Assembly (NCBI GenBank): GCA_033782935.1
Contig: JAWQEG010001432.1
Coordinates: 281,001-345,000 of the forward strand
DNA length: 64,000 nucleotides
Direction: 5' to 3'
Origin: Petrolisthes cinctipes
Lineage: Eukaryota > Arthropoda > Malacostraca > Decapoda > Porcellanidae
The notes under the pieces were generated by a model, which saw only the letters and a list, made by a program, of their open reading frames with translations, was not told the origin of the DNA and made no database searches. Both the position numbers and the translations under genes were made by a program. Shown here piece by piece: positions 25,921 to 38,439 of this stretch (position 1 is its first letter; each line of letters opens with the position of its first letter).

Positions 25921-26921
25921 AATACTCTAACACGGAGTAGGCAAGTACAGATCGCTTCTGGGACCCCAATATATCGAATTTTCGGGTGTTTGGAGCCTGA
26001 ATTTGAGATATAAACGGGTACAGAAGATGCATCCACACATCGACTTTTGGGCACCTTAAGGATCGATATTCAGTATGTTTTGGGCCTGTATATTGAAAAA
26101 AACTCTAATACGGAGTAGGCATGTACAGATCGCTTCTGGGACCCCAAAATATCGGGTTTTCGTGCGTTTTGGGCCTGAATTTGAGATATCGACTTTGGGC
26201 ACCTAAATTATCGATTTTTAGCATGTTTTAAGCCTATATTTTGAAAACAATCTAGCACTGAGTAGGCATGTACAGATCACTTCTGGGGCCCCAAAATATC
26301 GAATTTTCGGGTGTTTTGATCCTGAATTTGAGATATAAACGGGTACAGAAGATGCATGCACATATCGACTTTGGACATTTAAAATATCGATTTTCAGCAT
26401 GTTTTGGGCCTGTATTTTGATAATACTCAAACACGGAGTAGGCAAGTACAGATCACTTCTGGGACCCCAAAATATCGAATTTTCGGGTGTTTGGAGCCTG
26501 AATTTGAGATATAAACGGGTACAGAAGATGCATTCACATATCGACTTTTGGGCACCTAAAATATCGATTATCTGTATGTTTTGGGCCTGTAATTTATAAA
26601 AACTCTAACACGGAGTAGGTATGTACAGATCGCTTCTAAGACCCCAAAATATCAAATTTTCGGGTGTTTAAGGACTGAATTTGAGATATCGACTTTGGGC
26701 ACCTGAAATATCGATTTTTAGCATGTTTTGGGCCTATATTTTGAAAACATTCTAGCACTGAGTAGGCATGTACAGATCGCTTCTGGGACCCCGATATATC
26801 GAATTTTCGGGTGTTTTGAGCCTGAATTTGAGATATAAACGGGTACAGAAAATGCATTCACATATTGACTTTGGGCACCTAAAATATCGATTTTCAGCAT
26901 GTTTTGGCCCTGTATTTTGAA
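25921..26921. repeat. 1,001-bp tandem duplication, copy 2
   Basis: I noticed only one or two substitutions from copy 1, for example acaatctagc at 26247 against acattctagc at 25246. It ends near 26940, where the next unit reads ggcatgtacag instead of ggcaagtacag. Confidence 0.88.
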
Positions 26922-28542
26922 AATTCTCTAACACGGAGTAGGCATGTACAGATCGCTTCTGGGACCCAAAAATATAGAATTTTCGGGTGTTTTGAGCCTG
27001 AATTTGAGATATAAACAGGTACTGAAGATGCATGCACATATCGACTTTTGGGCACTTAAAATATCGAATTTGAGCATGTTTTGGATCTGTATCTTGAAAA
27101 CATTCTAACAAGGAGTAGGAATGTACAGATCGCTTTTAAGACCCAAAAATACCGAATTTTCGGGTGTTTCGGGCCTGAATTTGATATATCGACTTTGGGC
27201 ACATAAAATATCGATTTTTAGCATGTTTTGGGCCAATATTTTGAAAATATTCTAGCACTAAGTAGGCATGTACAGATCACTTCTGGGACCCCAAAATATC
27301 GAATTTTCGGGTGTTTTGATCCTGAATTTGAGATATAAACGGGTACAGAAGATGCATGCACATATCGACTTTGGACACTTAAAATATCGATTTTGAGCAT
27401 CTTTTGAGCCTATATTTTGAAAACATTCTAGCACTGAGTAGGCATGTGCAGATCGCTTCTGGGACCCAATAATATCGAATTTTCGGGTGTTTTGAGGTTG
27501 AATTTGAGATATAAACGAGTGCAGAAGATGCATACACATATTAACTTTGGGCACCTAAAATATCGATTTTCAGCATGTTTTGGGCCTGTATCTGAGTAGG
27601 CATGTACAGATAGCTTCTGGGACACCAAAATATCGAATTTTCGGGTGTTTGGAGCCTGAATTTGAGATATAAACGGGTACAGAAGATACATCCACATATC
27701 GACTTTTGGGCACCTAAAAGATCGATTTTCAGTATGTTTTGGGCCTGTATATTGAAAATACTCTAACACGGAGTAGGCATGTACAGATATCTTCTGGGAC
27801 CCTAAAATATCGAATTTTCGGGTGTTTTGGGCCTGAATTTGAGATATCGACTTTGGGCACCTAAAATATCGATTTTTAGCATGTTTTGGGCCTATATTTT
27901 GAAAACATTCTAGCACTGAGTAGGCATGTACAGATCGCTTTTGGGACCCCGATATATCGAATTTTCGGGTGTTTTGAGCCTGAATTTGAGATATAAACGG
28001 GTACAGAAAATGCATGCACATATTGACTTTGGGCACCTAAAATATCGATTTTCAGCATGTTTTGAGCCTATATTTTGAAAACCTTCTAGCACTGAGTAGG
28101 CATGTACAGTTCGCTTCTGGGACCCAAAAAATATCGAATTTTCGGGTGTTTTGAGGTTGAATTTGGGATATAAACGGGTGCAGAAGATGCATACACATAT
28201 TGACTTTGTGCACCTAAAATATCGATTTTCAGTATGTTTTGGCCCTGTATCTGAGTAGGCATGTACAGATCGCTTCTGGGACCCCAAAATAACGAATTTT
28301 CGGGTGTTTGGAGCCTGAATTTGAGATATAAACGGGTACAGAAGATGCATGCACATATCGACTTTTGGGCACCTAAAAGATCGATTGTCAGTATGTTATG
28401 GGCCTGTATTTTGAAAATACTCTAACACGGAGTAGTCATGTACAGATCGCTTCTGGGACCCCAAAATATCGAATTTTCGGGTGTTTGGAGCCTGAATTTG
28501 AGATATAAACGGGTACAGAAGATGCATACACATATTGACTTT
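26922..28542. repeat. Satellite segment, mixed A/B/C
   Basis: Irregular order, with type C junctions near 27590 and 28250 and a ttcgggtgtttcgggcctg variant at 27158-27174. The longest open frame of the window (202 codons, minus strand, 27428-28036) lies here. It only reflects several successive units without a stop and is not a gene. Confidence 0.82.
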
Positions 28543-30723
28543 GGTCACCTAAAAGATCGATTTTCAGTATGTTTTGGGCCTGTATATTGAAAATACTCTA
28601 ACACGGAGTAGGCATGTACAGATCTCTTCTGGGACCCTAAAATATCGAATTTTCGGGTGTTTTGGGCCTGAATTTGAGATATCGACTTTGGGCACCTAAA
28701 ATATCGATTTTTAGCATGTTTTGGGCCTATATTTTGAAAATATTCTAGCACTGAGTAGGCATGTACAGATTGCTTCTGGGACCCCAAAATATCAAATTTT
28801 CGGGTGTTTTGATCCTGAATTTGAGAAATAAACTTGTACAGAAGATGCATGCACATATCGACTTTTGGGCACCTAAAATATCGATTTTGAGCATGTTTTG
28901 GGTCTGACTCTTGAAAACATTCTAACTAGGAGTAGGCATGTACAGATCGCTTCTAGGACCCAAAAATACCGAATTTTCGGGTGTTTTGAGGCTGAATTTT
29001 TGATATAAACGGGTACAGAAGATGCATGCACATATCGACTTTGGACATTTAAAATAACGATTTTTAGCATGTTTTGAGCCTATATTTTGAAAACATTCTA
29101 GCACTGAGTATTCATGTACAGATCGCTTCTAGAACCCAAAAATATCGAATTTTCGGGTGTTTTGAGGTTGAATTTGGGATATAAACGGGTGCAGAAGATG
29201 CATACACATATTGACTTTGTGCACCTAAAATATCGATTTTCAGTATGTTTTGGGCCTGTATCTGAGTAGGCATGTACAGATCGCTTCTGGGACCCCAAAA
29301 TATCGAATTTTCGGGTGTTTGGAGCCTGAATTTGAGATATAAACGGGTACAGAAGATACATGTACATATCGACTTTTGGACACCTAAAAGATTGATTGTC
29401 AGTATGTTATGGGCCTGTATTTTGAAAATACTCTAACACGGAGTAGGCATGTACAGATCGCTTCTGGGACTCCAAAATATCGAATTTTCAGGTGTTTTTG
29501 GCCTGAATTTGAGATATCGACTTTGGGCACCTAAAATATCGATTTTTAGCATGTTTTGGGACTATATTTTGAAAATATTCTAGTACTAAGTAGGCATGTA
29601 CAGATCACTTCTGGGACCCCAAAATATCGAATTTTCGGGTGTTTTGATCCTGAATTAGAGATATAAACGGGTACAGAAGATGCATGCACATATCGACTTT
29701 GGACACTTAAAATATCGATTTTTAGAATGTTTTGAGCCTATAATTTGAAAACCTTCTAGCACTGAGTAGGCATGTACAGTTCGCTTCTGGGGCCCAAAAA
29801 ATATAGAATTTTCGGGTGTTTTGAGGTTGAATTTGGGATATAAACGGGTGCAGAAGATGCATACACATATTGACTTTGGTCACCTAAAATATCGATTTTC
29901 AGCATGTTTTGGGCCTGTATTTTGAAAATACTCTAACACGGAGTAGGCAAGTACAGATCACTTCTGGGACCCAAAAATATCGAATTTTCGGGTGTTTGGA
30001 GCCTGAATTTGAGATATAAACGGGTACAGAAGATAAATCAACATATCGACTTTTGGGCACCTAAAAGATCGATTTTCAGTATGTTTTGGGCCTGTATATT
30101 GAAAATACTCTTACACGGAGTAGGCATGTACAAATCGCTTCTGGTACCCCAAAATATCGAATTTCTGGGTGTTTTGGGCCTGAATTTAAGATATCGACTT
30201 TGGGCACCTAAAATATCGATTTTTAGCATGTTTTGGGAATATATTTTGAAAATATTCTAGCACTGAGTAGGCATGTACAGATCGCTTCAGGGACCACAAA
30301 ATATCAAATTTTCGGGTGTTTTGATCCTGAATTTGAGATATAAACGGGTACAGAAGATGCATGCACATATCGACTTTTCGGCACCTAAAATATCGATTTT
30401 GAGCATGTTTTGGGTCTGTATCTTGAAAACATTCTAACTAAGAGTAGGCATGTACAGATCGCTTCTAGGACCCAAAAATACCGAATGTTCGGGTTTTTTG
30501 AGGTTGAATTTGGGATATAAACGAGTGCAGAAGATGCATACACATATTAACTTTGGGCACCTAAAATATCGATGTTCAGCATGTTTTGGGCCTGTATCTG
30601 AGTAGGCATGTACAGATCGTTTCTGGGACCCCAAAATATCAAATTTTCGGGTGTTTGGAGCCTGAATTTGAGATATAAACGGGTACAGAAGATGCATGCA
30701 CATATCGACTTTTGGGCACCTAA
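28543..30723. repeat. 2.18-kb block repeated 6,343 bp upstream, copy 2
   Basis: This is the partner of 22200-24380. Its right part (about 29390-30730) is also found at about 39514-40854, offset 10,124, and 30070-32005 is found at 42354-44290, offset about 12,285. It is thus an element of at least three long-range copies. Confidence 0.8.
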
Positions 30724-32790
30724 AAGATCGATTTTTAGCATGTTTTGAGCCTATATTTTGAAAACATTCTAGCACTAAGTAGGCATGTACAGATCACTTC
30801 TGGGACCCCAAAATATCGAATTTTCGGTGGTTTGATCCTGAATTTGAGATATAAACAGGTACAGAAGATGCATGCACATATCGACTTTGGACACTTAAAA
30901 TATCGATTTTTAGCATGTTTTGAGCCTATATTTTGAAAACATTCTAGCACTGAGTAGGCATGTACAGTTCGCTTCTGGGACCCAAAAAATATCGAATTTT
31001 CGGGTGTTTTGAGGTTGAATTTGGGATATAAACAGGTACGGAAGATGCATACACATATTGACTTTGGTCACCTAAAATATCGATTTTCAGCATGTTTTGA
31101 GCCTGTATTTTGAAAATACTCTAACATAGAGTAGGCAAGTACAGATCGCTTCTGGGACCCCAAAATATCGAATGTTCGGGAGTTAGGAGCCTGAATTTGA
31201 GATATAAACGGGTACAGAAGATACATCCACATATCGACTTTTGGGCACCTAAAAGATCGATTTTCAGTATGTTTTGGGCCTGTATATTGAAAATACTCTA
31301 ACACGGAGTACGCATGTACAGATCGCTTCTGGGACCCTAAAATATCGAATTTTCGGGTGTTTTGGGCCTGAATTTGAGATATCGACTTTGGGCACCTAAA
31401 ATATCGATTTTTAGCATGTTTTGGGCCTATATTTTAAAAATATTCTAGAACTAAGTAGGCATGTACAGCTCACTTCTGGGACCCCAAAATATCGAAATTT
31501 TATGTGTTTTGAGCCTGAATTTGAGATATAAACGGGTACAGAAGATGCATACACATCTCTACTTTGGTCACCTAAAATATCGATTTTCAGCATGTTTTGG
31601 GCCTGTATTTAAAAAAAATACTCTAAGACGGAGTAGGCAAGTACAGATCGCTTCTGGGACCCCAATATATCGAATTTTCGGGTGTTTGGAGCCTGAATTT
31701 GAGATTTAAACGGGTACAGAAGATACATCCACACATCGACTTTTGGGCACCTTAAAGATCGATATTCAGTATGTTTTGGGCCCGTATATTGAAAAAAACT
31801 CTAATACGGAGTAGGCATGTACAGATCGCTTCTGGGACCCCAAAATATCGGGTTTTCGTGCGTTTTGGGCCTGAATTTGAGATATCGACTTTGGGCACCT
31901 AAATTATCGATTTTTAGCATATTTTGGGCCTATATTTTGAAAATATTCTAGAACTAAGTAGGCATGTACAGATCACTTATGGAACCCCAAAATATCGAAT
32001 TTTCGGTGGTTTGATCCTGAATTTGAGATATAAACAGGTACAGAAGATGCATGCACATATCGACTTTGGACACTTAAAATATCGATTTTTAGCATGTTTT
32101 GAGCCTATATTTTGAAAACATTCTAGCACTGAGTAGGCATGTACAGTTCGCTTCTGGGACCCAAAAAATATCGAATTTTCGGGTGTTTTGAGGTTGAATT
32201 TGGGATATAAACAGGTACGGAAGATGCATTCACATATTGACTTTGGGCACCTAAAATATCGATTTTCAGCATGTTTTGGCCCTGTATTTTGAAAGTTCTC
32301 TAACACGGAGTAGGCATGTACAGATCGCTTCTGGGACCCAAAAATATAGAGCTTTCGGGTGTTTTGAGCCTGAATTTGAGATATAAACAGGTACTGAAGA
32401 TGCATGCACATATCGACTTTTGGGCACTTAAAATATCGAATTTGAGCATGTTTTGGATCTGTATCTTGAAAACATTCTAACAAGGAGTAGGAATGTACAG
32501 ATCGCTTCTAAGACCCAAAAATATCGAATTTTCGGGTGTTTCGGGCCTGAATTTGATATATCGACTTTGGGCACATAAAATATCGATTTTTAGCATGTTT
32601 TGGGCCTATATTTTGAAAATATTCTAGCACTAAGTAGGCATGTACAGATCACTTCTGGGACCACAAAATATCGAATTTTCGGGTGTTTTGATCCTAAATT
32701 TGAGATATAAACGGGTACAGAAGATTCATGCACATATCGACTTTGGACATTTAAAATATCGATTTTTAGCATGTTTTGAGCCTATATTTT
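30724..32790. repeat. Satellite blocks copied at about 12.3 kb and 5.3 kb distance
   Basis: The sequence up to about 32005 matches up to 44290 (offset 12,285). The sequence from about 32060 to 32790 matches 37315-38045 (offset 5,255), including the odd gagctttcgggtg (32350) and gaaagttctctaac (32293) variants. The join near 32010-32060 marks a switch between two sources. Confidence 0.8.
31311..31457 (+). repeat. Reference type B satellite unit, 147 bp
   Basis: Half 1 reads normally through gcctgaatttgagatat, then goes straight to cgactttgggcacctaaa of half 2. The 29 bases from aaacggg to cacatat are missing, plus one T of cttttggg, giving 177-30=147. The break lies between two ATAT copies (gagATAT and cacATAT), consistent with one slippage or microhomology deletion that then spread. 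Type B units lack the ATGCAT site. They usually carry gtgttttgggcctgaa and end attctagcact-agta. Confidence 0.93.
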
Positions 32791-35458
32791 GAAAACATTC
32801 TAGCACTGAGTAGGCATGTACAGTTCGCTTCTGGGACCCAAAAAATATCGAATTTTCGGGTGTTTTGAGGTTGAATTTGGGATATAAACGGGTACGGAAG
32901 ATGCATACACATATTGACTTTGGTCACCTAAAATATTGATTTTCAGCATGTTTTGGGCCTGTATTTTATAAAAACTCTAACACGGAGTAGGTATGTACAG
33001 ATCGCTTCTAAGACCCCAAAATATCGAACTTTCGGGTGTTTACGGACTGAATTTGAGATATCGACTTTGGGCACCTAAAATATCGATTTTTAGCATGTTT
33101 TAGGCCTATATTTTGAAAACATTCTAGCACTGAGTAGGCATGTACAGTTCGCTTCTGGGACCCCGATATATCGAATTTTCGGGTGTTTTGAGCCTGAATT
33201 TGAGATATAAACGGGTACAGAAAATGCATGCACATATTGACTTTGAGCTCCTAAAATATCGATTTTCAGCATGTTTTGGCCCTGTATTTTTAAAATACTC
33301 TAACACGGAGTAGGCAAGTACAGATCGCTTCTGGAACCCCAAAATATCGAATTTTCGGGTGCTTGGAGCCTGAATTTGAGATATAAACAGGTACTGAAGA
33401 TGCATGCACATATCGACTTTTGGGCACTTAAAATATCGATTTTGAGCATGTTTTGGATCTGTATCTTGAAAACATTCTAACAAGGAGTAGGAATGTACAG
33501 ATCGCTTCTAAGACCCAAAAATACCGAATTTTCGGGTGTTTCGGGCCTGAATTTGTTATATCGACTTTGGGCACCTAAAATATCGATTTTCGGAATGTTT
33601 TGGGCCTGTATTTTGAAAATACTCTAACACGGAGTATGCAAGTACAGATCGCTTCTGGGACCCCAAAATATCGAATTTTCGGGTGTTTGGAGCCTGAATT
33701 TGAGATATAAACGGGTACAGAAGATGCATGCACATCTCTACTTTGGTCACCTAAAATATCGATTTTCAGCATGTTTTGGGCCTGTATTTTTAAAATACTC
33801 TAACACGTAGTAGGCAAGTACAGATCGCTTCTGGGACCCCAAAATATCTAATTTTCGGGTGTTTGGAGCCTGAATTTGAGATATAAACGGGTACAGAAGA
33901 TGCATCCACATATTGACTTTTGGGCACCTTAAAGATCGATTTTCAGTATGTTTTGGGCCTGTATATTGAAAAAACTCTAATACGGAGTAGGCATGTACAG
34001 ATCGCTTCTCGGACCCCAAAATATCGGGTTTTCCTGCGTTTTGGGCCTGAATTTGAGATATCGACTTTGGGCACCTAAATTATCGATTTTTAGCATGTTT
34101 TGGGCCTATATTTTGAAAATATTCTAGAACTAAGTAGGCATGTACAGATCACTTCTGGGACCAAAAAATATCGAATTTTCGGATGTTTTTGAGGTTGAAT
34201 TTGGGATTTAACGGGTGAAGAAGATGCATACACAAATTGACTTTGGTCACCTAAAATATCGATTTTCAGCATGTTTTGGGCCTGTATTTTGATAATACTC
34301 AAACACGGAGTAGGCAAGTACAGATCACTTCTGGGACCCCAAAATATCGAATTTTCGGGTGTTTGGAGCCTGAATTTGAGATATAAACGGGTACAGAAGA
34401 TGCATGCACATCTCTACTTTGGTCACCTAAAATATCGATTATCTGTATGTTTTGGGCCTGTATTTTTTAAAAACTCTAACACGGAGTAGGTATGTACAGA
34501 TCGCTTCTAAGACCCCAAAATATCGAATTTTCGGGTGTTTAAGGACTGAATTTGAGATATCGACTTTGGGCACCTAAAATATCGATTTTTAGCATGTTTT
34601 GGGCCCATATTTTAAAAACATTCTAGCACTGAGTAGGCATGTACAGATCGCTTCTGGGACCCCGAAATATCGAATTTTCGGGTGTTTTGAGCCTGAATTT
34701 GAGATATAAACGGGTACAGAAAATGCATGCACATATTGACTTTGGGCACCTAAAATATCGATTTTGAGCTTGTTTGGGATCTGTATCTTGAAAACATTCT
34801 AACAAGGAGTAGGAATGTACAGATCGCTTCTAAGACCCAAAAATACCGAATTTTCAGGTGTTTCGGGCCTGAATTTGTTATATCGACTTTGGGAACCTAA
34901 AATATCGATTTTTAGCATGTTTTGGGCCTATATTTTAAAAATATTCTAGCACTAAGTAGGCATGTACAGCTCACTTCTGGGACCCTAAAATATCGAATTT
35001 TTATGTGTTTTGAGCCTGAATTTGAGATATAAACGGGTACAGAAGATGCATCCACATATCGACTTTTGGGCACCTTAAAGATCGATTTTCAGTATGTTTT
35101 GGGCCTGTATATTGAAAAAACTCTAATACGGAGTAGGCATGTACAGATCGCTTCTCGGACCCCAAAATATCGGGTTTTCCTGCGTTTTGGGCCTGAATTT
35201 GAGATATCGACTTTGGGCACCTAAATTATCAATTTTTAGCATGTTTTGGGCCTATATTTTGAAAATACTCTAGAACTAAGTAGGCATGTACAGATCACTT
35301 CTGGGAACAAAAAATATCGAATTTTCGGGTGTTTTGAGGTTGAATTTGGGATATAAACGGGTGCAGAAAATGCATACACAAATTGACTTTGGTCACCTAA
35401 AATATCGATTTTCAGCATGTTTTGGGCCTGTATTTTGATAATACTCAAACACGGAGTA

Positions 35459-35546
35459 GGCAAGTACAGATCACTTCTGGGACCCCAAAATATCGAATTT
35501 TCGGGTGTTTGGAGCCTGAATTTGAGATATAAACGGGTACAGAAGA
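35459..35546 (+). repeat. Half 1 (88 bp) of the type A unit
   Basis: This half aligns colinearly with the following 89 bp. Matching pieces are gcatgtacagatcg with gcatgcacatatcg, aaaatatcgaattttc with aaaatatcgattttc, and tgttttgagcctgaattttga-like with tgttttgggcctgtattttga-like. By eye about two thirds of positions agree. The 177-bp unit therefore looks like an ancient dimer of an 88/89-bp repeat. Confidence 0.85.
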
Positions 35547-35635
35547 TGCATTCACATATCGACTTTTGGGCACCTAAAAGATCGATTTTCAGTATGTTAT
35601 GGGCCTGTATTTTGAAAATACTCTAACACGGAGTA
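35547..35635 (+). repeat. Half 2 (89 bp) of the type A unit
   Basis: This is the diverged partner of half 1. It is marked by tgcat-cacatatcgac at its start, the ATCGAT palindrome where half 1 has ATCGAATT, and the actctaacacggagta end. Half 2 exists in several subtypes across the window: ending ctctaacacggagta, attctagcactgagta or attctaactaggagta, and with ttttcagcatg, ttttagcatg or ttatctgtatg in the middle. Confidence 0.85.
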
Positions 35636-37109
35636 GGCATGTACAGTTCGCTTGTGGGACCCCAAAATATCGAATTTTCAGGTGTTTTGGGCCTGAATTT
35701 GAGATATCGACTTTAGGCACCTAAAATATCGATTTTTAGCATGTTTTAAGCCTATATTTTGAAAACATTCTAGCACTGAGTAGGCATGTACAGATCACTT
35801 CTGGGACCCCAAAATATCGATTTTTCGGGTATTTTGATCCTGAATTTGAGATATAAACGGGTACAGAAGATGCATGCACATATCGACTTTGGACACTTAA
35901 AATATCGATTTTTAGCATGTTTTGAGCCTATATTTTGAAAACATTCTAGCACTGAGTAGGCATGTACAGTTCGCTTCTGGGACCCAAAAAATATCGAATT
36001 TTCGGGTGTTTTGATGTTGAATTTGGGATAAAAACGGGTACAGAAGATGCATACACATATTGACTTTGGTCACCTAAAATATCGATTTTCAGCATGTTTT
36101 GGGCCTGTATTTTGAAAATACTCTAACTTGGAGTAGGCAAGTACAGATCGCTTCTGGGACCCCAAAATATCGAATGTTCGGGTGTTAGGAGCCTGAATTT
36201 GAGATATAAACGGGTACAGAAGATACATCCACATATCGACTTTTGGGCACCTAAAAGATCGATTTTCAGTATTTTTTGGGCCTGTATAGTGAAAATACTC
36301 TAACACGGAGTAGGCATGTACAGATCTCTTCTGGGACCCTAAAATATCGAATTTTCGGGTGTTTTGGGCCTGAATTTGAGATATCGACTTTGGGCACCTA
36401 AAATATCGATTTTTAGCATGTTTTGGGCCTATATTTTGAAAATATTCTAGCACTGAGTAGGCATGTACAGATTGCTTCTGGGACCCCAAAATATCAAATT
36501 TTCGGGTGTTTTGATCCTGAATTTGAGATATAAACTTGTACAGAAGATATATGCCCATATCGACTTTGGACACTTAAAATAACGATTTTTAGAATCATTT
36601 TAACCTAAATTTTGAAAACATTCTAGCACTGAGTATTCATGTACAGATCGCTTCTGGGACCCAAAAATATCGAATTTTCGGGTGTTTTGAGGTTGAATTT
36701 GGGATATAAACGGGTGCAGAAGATGCATACACATATTGACTTTGGTCACCTAAAATATCGATTTTCAGCATGTTTTGGGCCTGTATTTTGAAAATACTCT
36801 AACAAAATATCGAATTTTCGGGTGTTTGGAGCCTGAATTTGAGATATAAACGGGTACAGAAGATACATCAACATATCGACTTTTGGGCACCTAAAAGATC
36901 GATTTTCAGTATGTTATGGGCCTGTATTTTGAAAATACTCTAACACGGAGTAGGCATGTAAAGATCGCTTCTGGCACCCCAAAATATCGAATTTTTGGGT
37001 GTTTTGGGCCTGAATTTGAGATATCGACTTTGGGCACCTAAAATACCGATTTTTAGCATATTTTGGGAATATATTTTGAAAATATTCTAGCACTGAGTAG
37101 GCATGTACA

Positions 37110-38439
37110 GATCGCTTCAGGGACCAAATTTGAGATATAAACGGGTACAGAAGATGCATTCACATATCGACTTTTGGGCACCTAAAATATCGATTATCTG
37201 TATGTTTTGGGCCTGTAATTTATAAAAACTCTAACACGGAGTAGGTATGTACAGATCGCTTCTAAGACCCCAAAATATCGAACTTTCGGGTGTTTAAGGA
37301 CTGAATTTGAGATATCGACTTTGGGCACCTAAAATATCGATTTTTAGCATGTTTTGGGCCTATATTTTGAAAACATTCTAGCACTGTGTAGGCATGTACA
37401 GTTCGCTTCTGGGACCCAAAAAATATCGAATTTTCGGGTGTTTTGAGGTTGAATTTGGGATATAAACAGGTACGGAAGATGCATTCACATATTGACTTTG
37501 GGCACCTAAAATATCGATTTTCAGCATGTTTTGGCCCTGTATTTTGAAAGTTCTCTAACACGGAGTAGGCATGTACAGATCGCTTCTGGGACCCAAAAAT
37601 ATAGAGCTTTCGGGTGTTTTGAGCCTGAATTTGAGATATAAACAGGTACTGAAGATGCATGCACATATCGACTTTTGGGCACTTAAAATATCGAATTTGA
37701 GCATGTTTTGGATCTGTATCTTGAAAACATTCTAACAAGGAGTAGGAATGTACAGATCGGTTCTAAGACCCAAAAATATCGAATTTTCGGGTGTTTCGGG
37801 CCTGAATTTGATATATCGACTTTGGGCACATAAAATATCGATTTTTAGCATGTTTTGGGTCTATATTTTAAAAATATTCTAGCACTAAGTAGGCATGTAC
37901 AGATCACTTCTGGGACCCCAAAATATTGAATTTTCGGGTGTTTTGATCCTGAATTTGAGATATAAACGGGTACAGAAGATGCATGCACATATCGACTTTG
38001 GACACTTAAAATATCGATTTTTAGCATGTTTTGAGACTATATTTTGAAAACCTTCTAGCACTGAGTAGGCATGTAAAGTTAGCTTCTGGGGCCCAAAAAA
38101 TATCGAATTTTCGGGTGTTTTGAGGTTGAATTTGGGATATAAAAGGGTGCAGAAGATGCAAACACATATTGACTTTGGTCACCTAAAATATCGATTTTCA
38201 GCATGTTTTGGGCCTGTATTTTGAAAATACTCTAACACGGAGTAGGCATGTAAAGATCGCTTCTGGCACCCCAAAATATCGAATTTTTGGGTGTTTTGGG
38301 CCTGAATTTGAGATATCGACTTTGGGCACCTAAAATATCGATTTTTAGCATGTTTTGGGAATATATTTTGAAAATATTCTAGCACTGAGTAGGCATGTAC
38401 AGATCGCTTCAGGGACCACAAAATATCAAATTTTCGGGT
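37110..38439. repeat. Satellite mosaic joining three source blocks
   Basis: Positions 37110-37400 match 20800-21090 (offset 16,310), including the rare 33-bp-deleted unit. Positions 37315-38045 match 32060-32790 (offset 5,255). From 38190 onward the sequence matches 39191 onward (offset 1,001). Three different partners within 1.3 kb indicate repeated exchange or conversion. Confidence 0.8.

Larger units (their letters stand above)
35459..35635 (+). repeat. Reference type A satellite unit, 177 bp
   Basis: A representative full-length unit. Order of landmarks: ggcaagtacag start (usually ggcatgtacag), gcttctgggacccc-type segment, aaaatatcgaattttcgggt, a gcctgaatttgagatat segment, the aaacgggtacagaagatgca link, cacatatcgac, gggcacctaaaa, atcgattttcag, gggcctgtattttgaaaata, and ctctaacacggagta. 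It contains one ATGCAT site, in the link that type B lacks. Confidence 0.95.
32791..37109. repeat. Satellite segment with a one-off 37-bp deletion
   Basis: Mixed A/B units without a dominant local period. Stretches near 33008-33480 resemble 44615-45090. About 35040-35500 resembles 45820-46290 at an offset of 10,784, sharing ctgggaacaaaaaatatcg. At 36804 the sequence runs ctctaacaaaatatcg: 37 bp spanning a unit boundary are missing, so 36636 to 36953 is 317 bp instead of 354. No gene. Confidence 0.8.

Noticed and set aside
27428..28036. Longest open frame (202 codons, minus strand) as a protein gene
   Set aside because: It is several satellite units in a row without a stop. The same peptide pieces occur in dozens of other frames and places, and overlapping frames are equally open. 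There is no start context, domain or end that differs from its neighbours.
35525..35545. TATA box (gatataaacggg) in each type A unit as a promoter
   Set aside because: It is part of the satellite consensus in an AT-rich repeat, with no associated initiator or gene. Satellite transcription is possible but not supported by this motif alone.
35570..35600. Hairpin or protein site at the ATCGAT palindrome
   Set aside because: The palindrome is only 6 bp, extends imperfectly and follows from the half-repeat consensus. No longer inverted repeat was seen.
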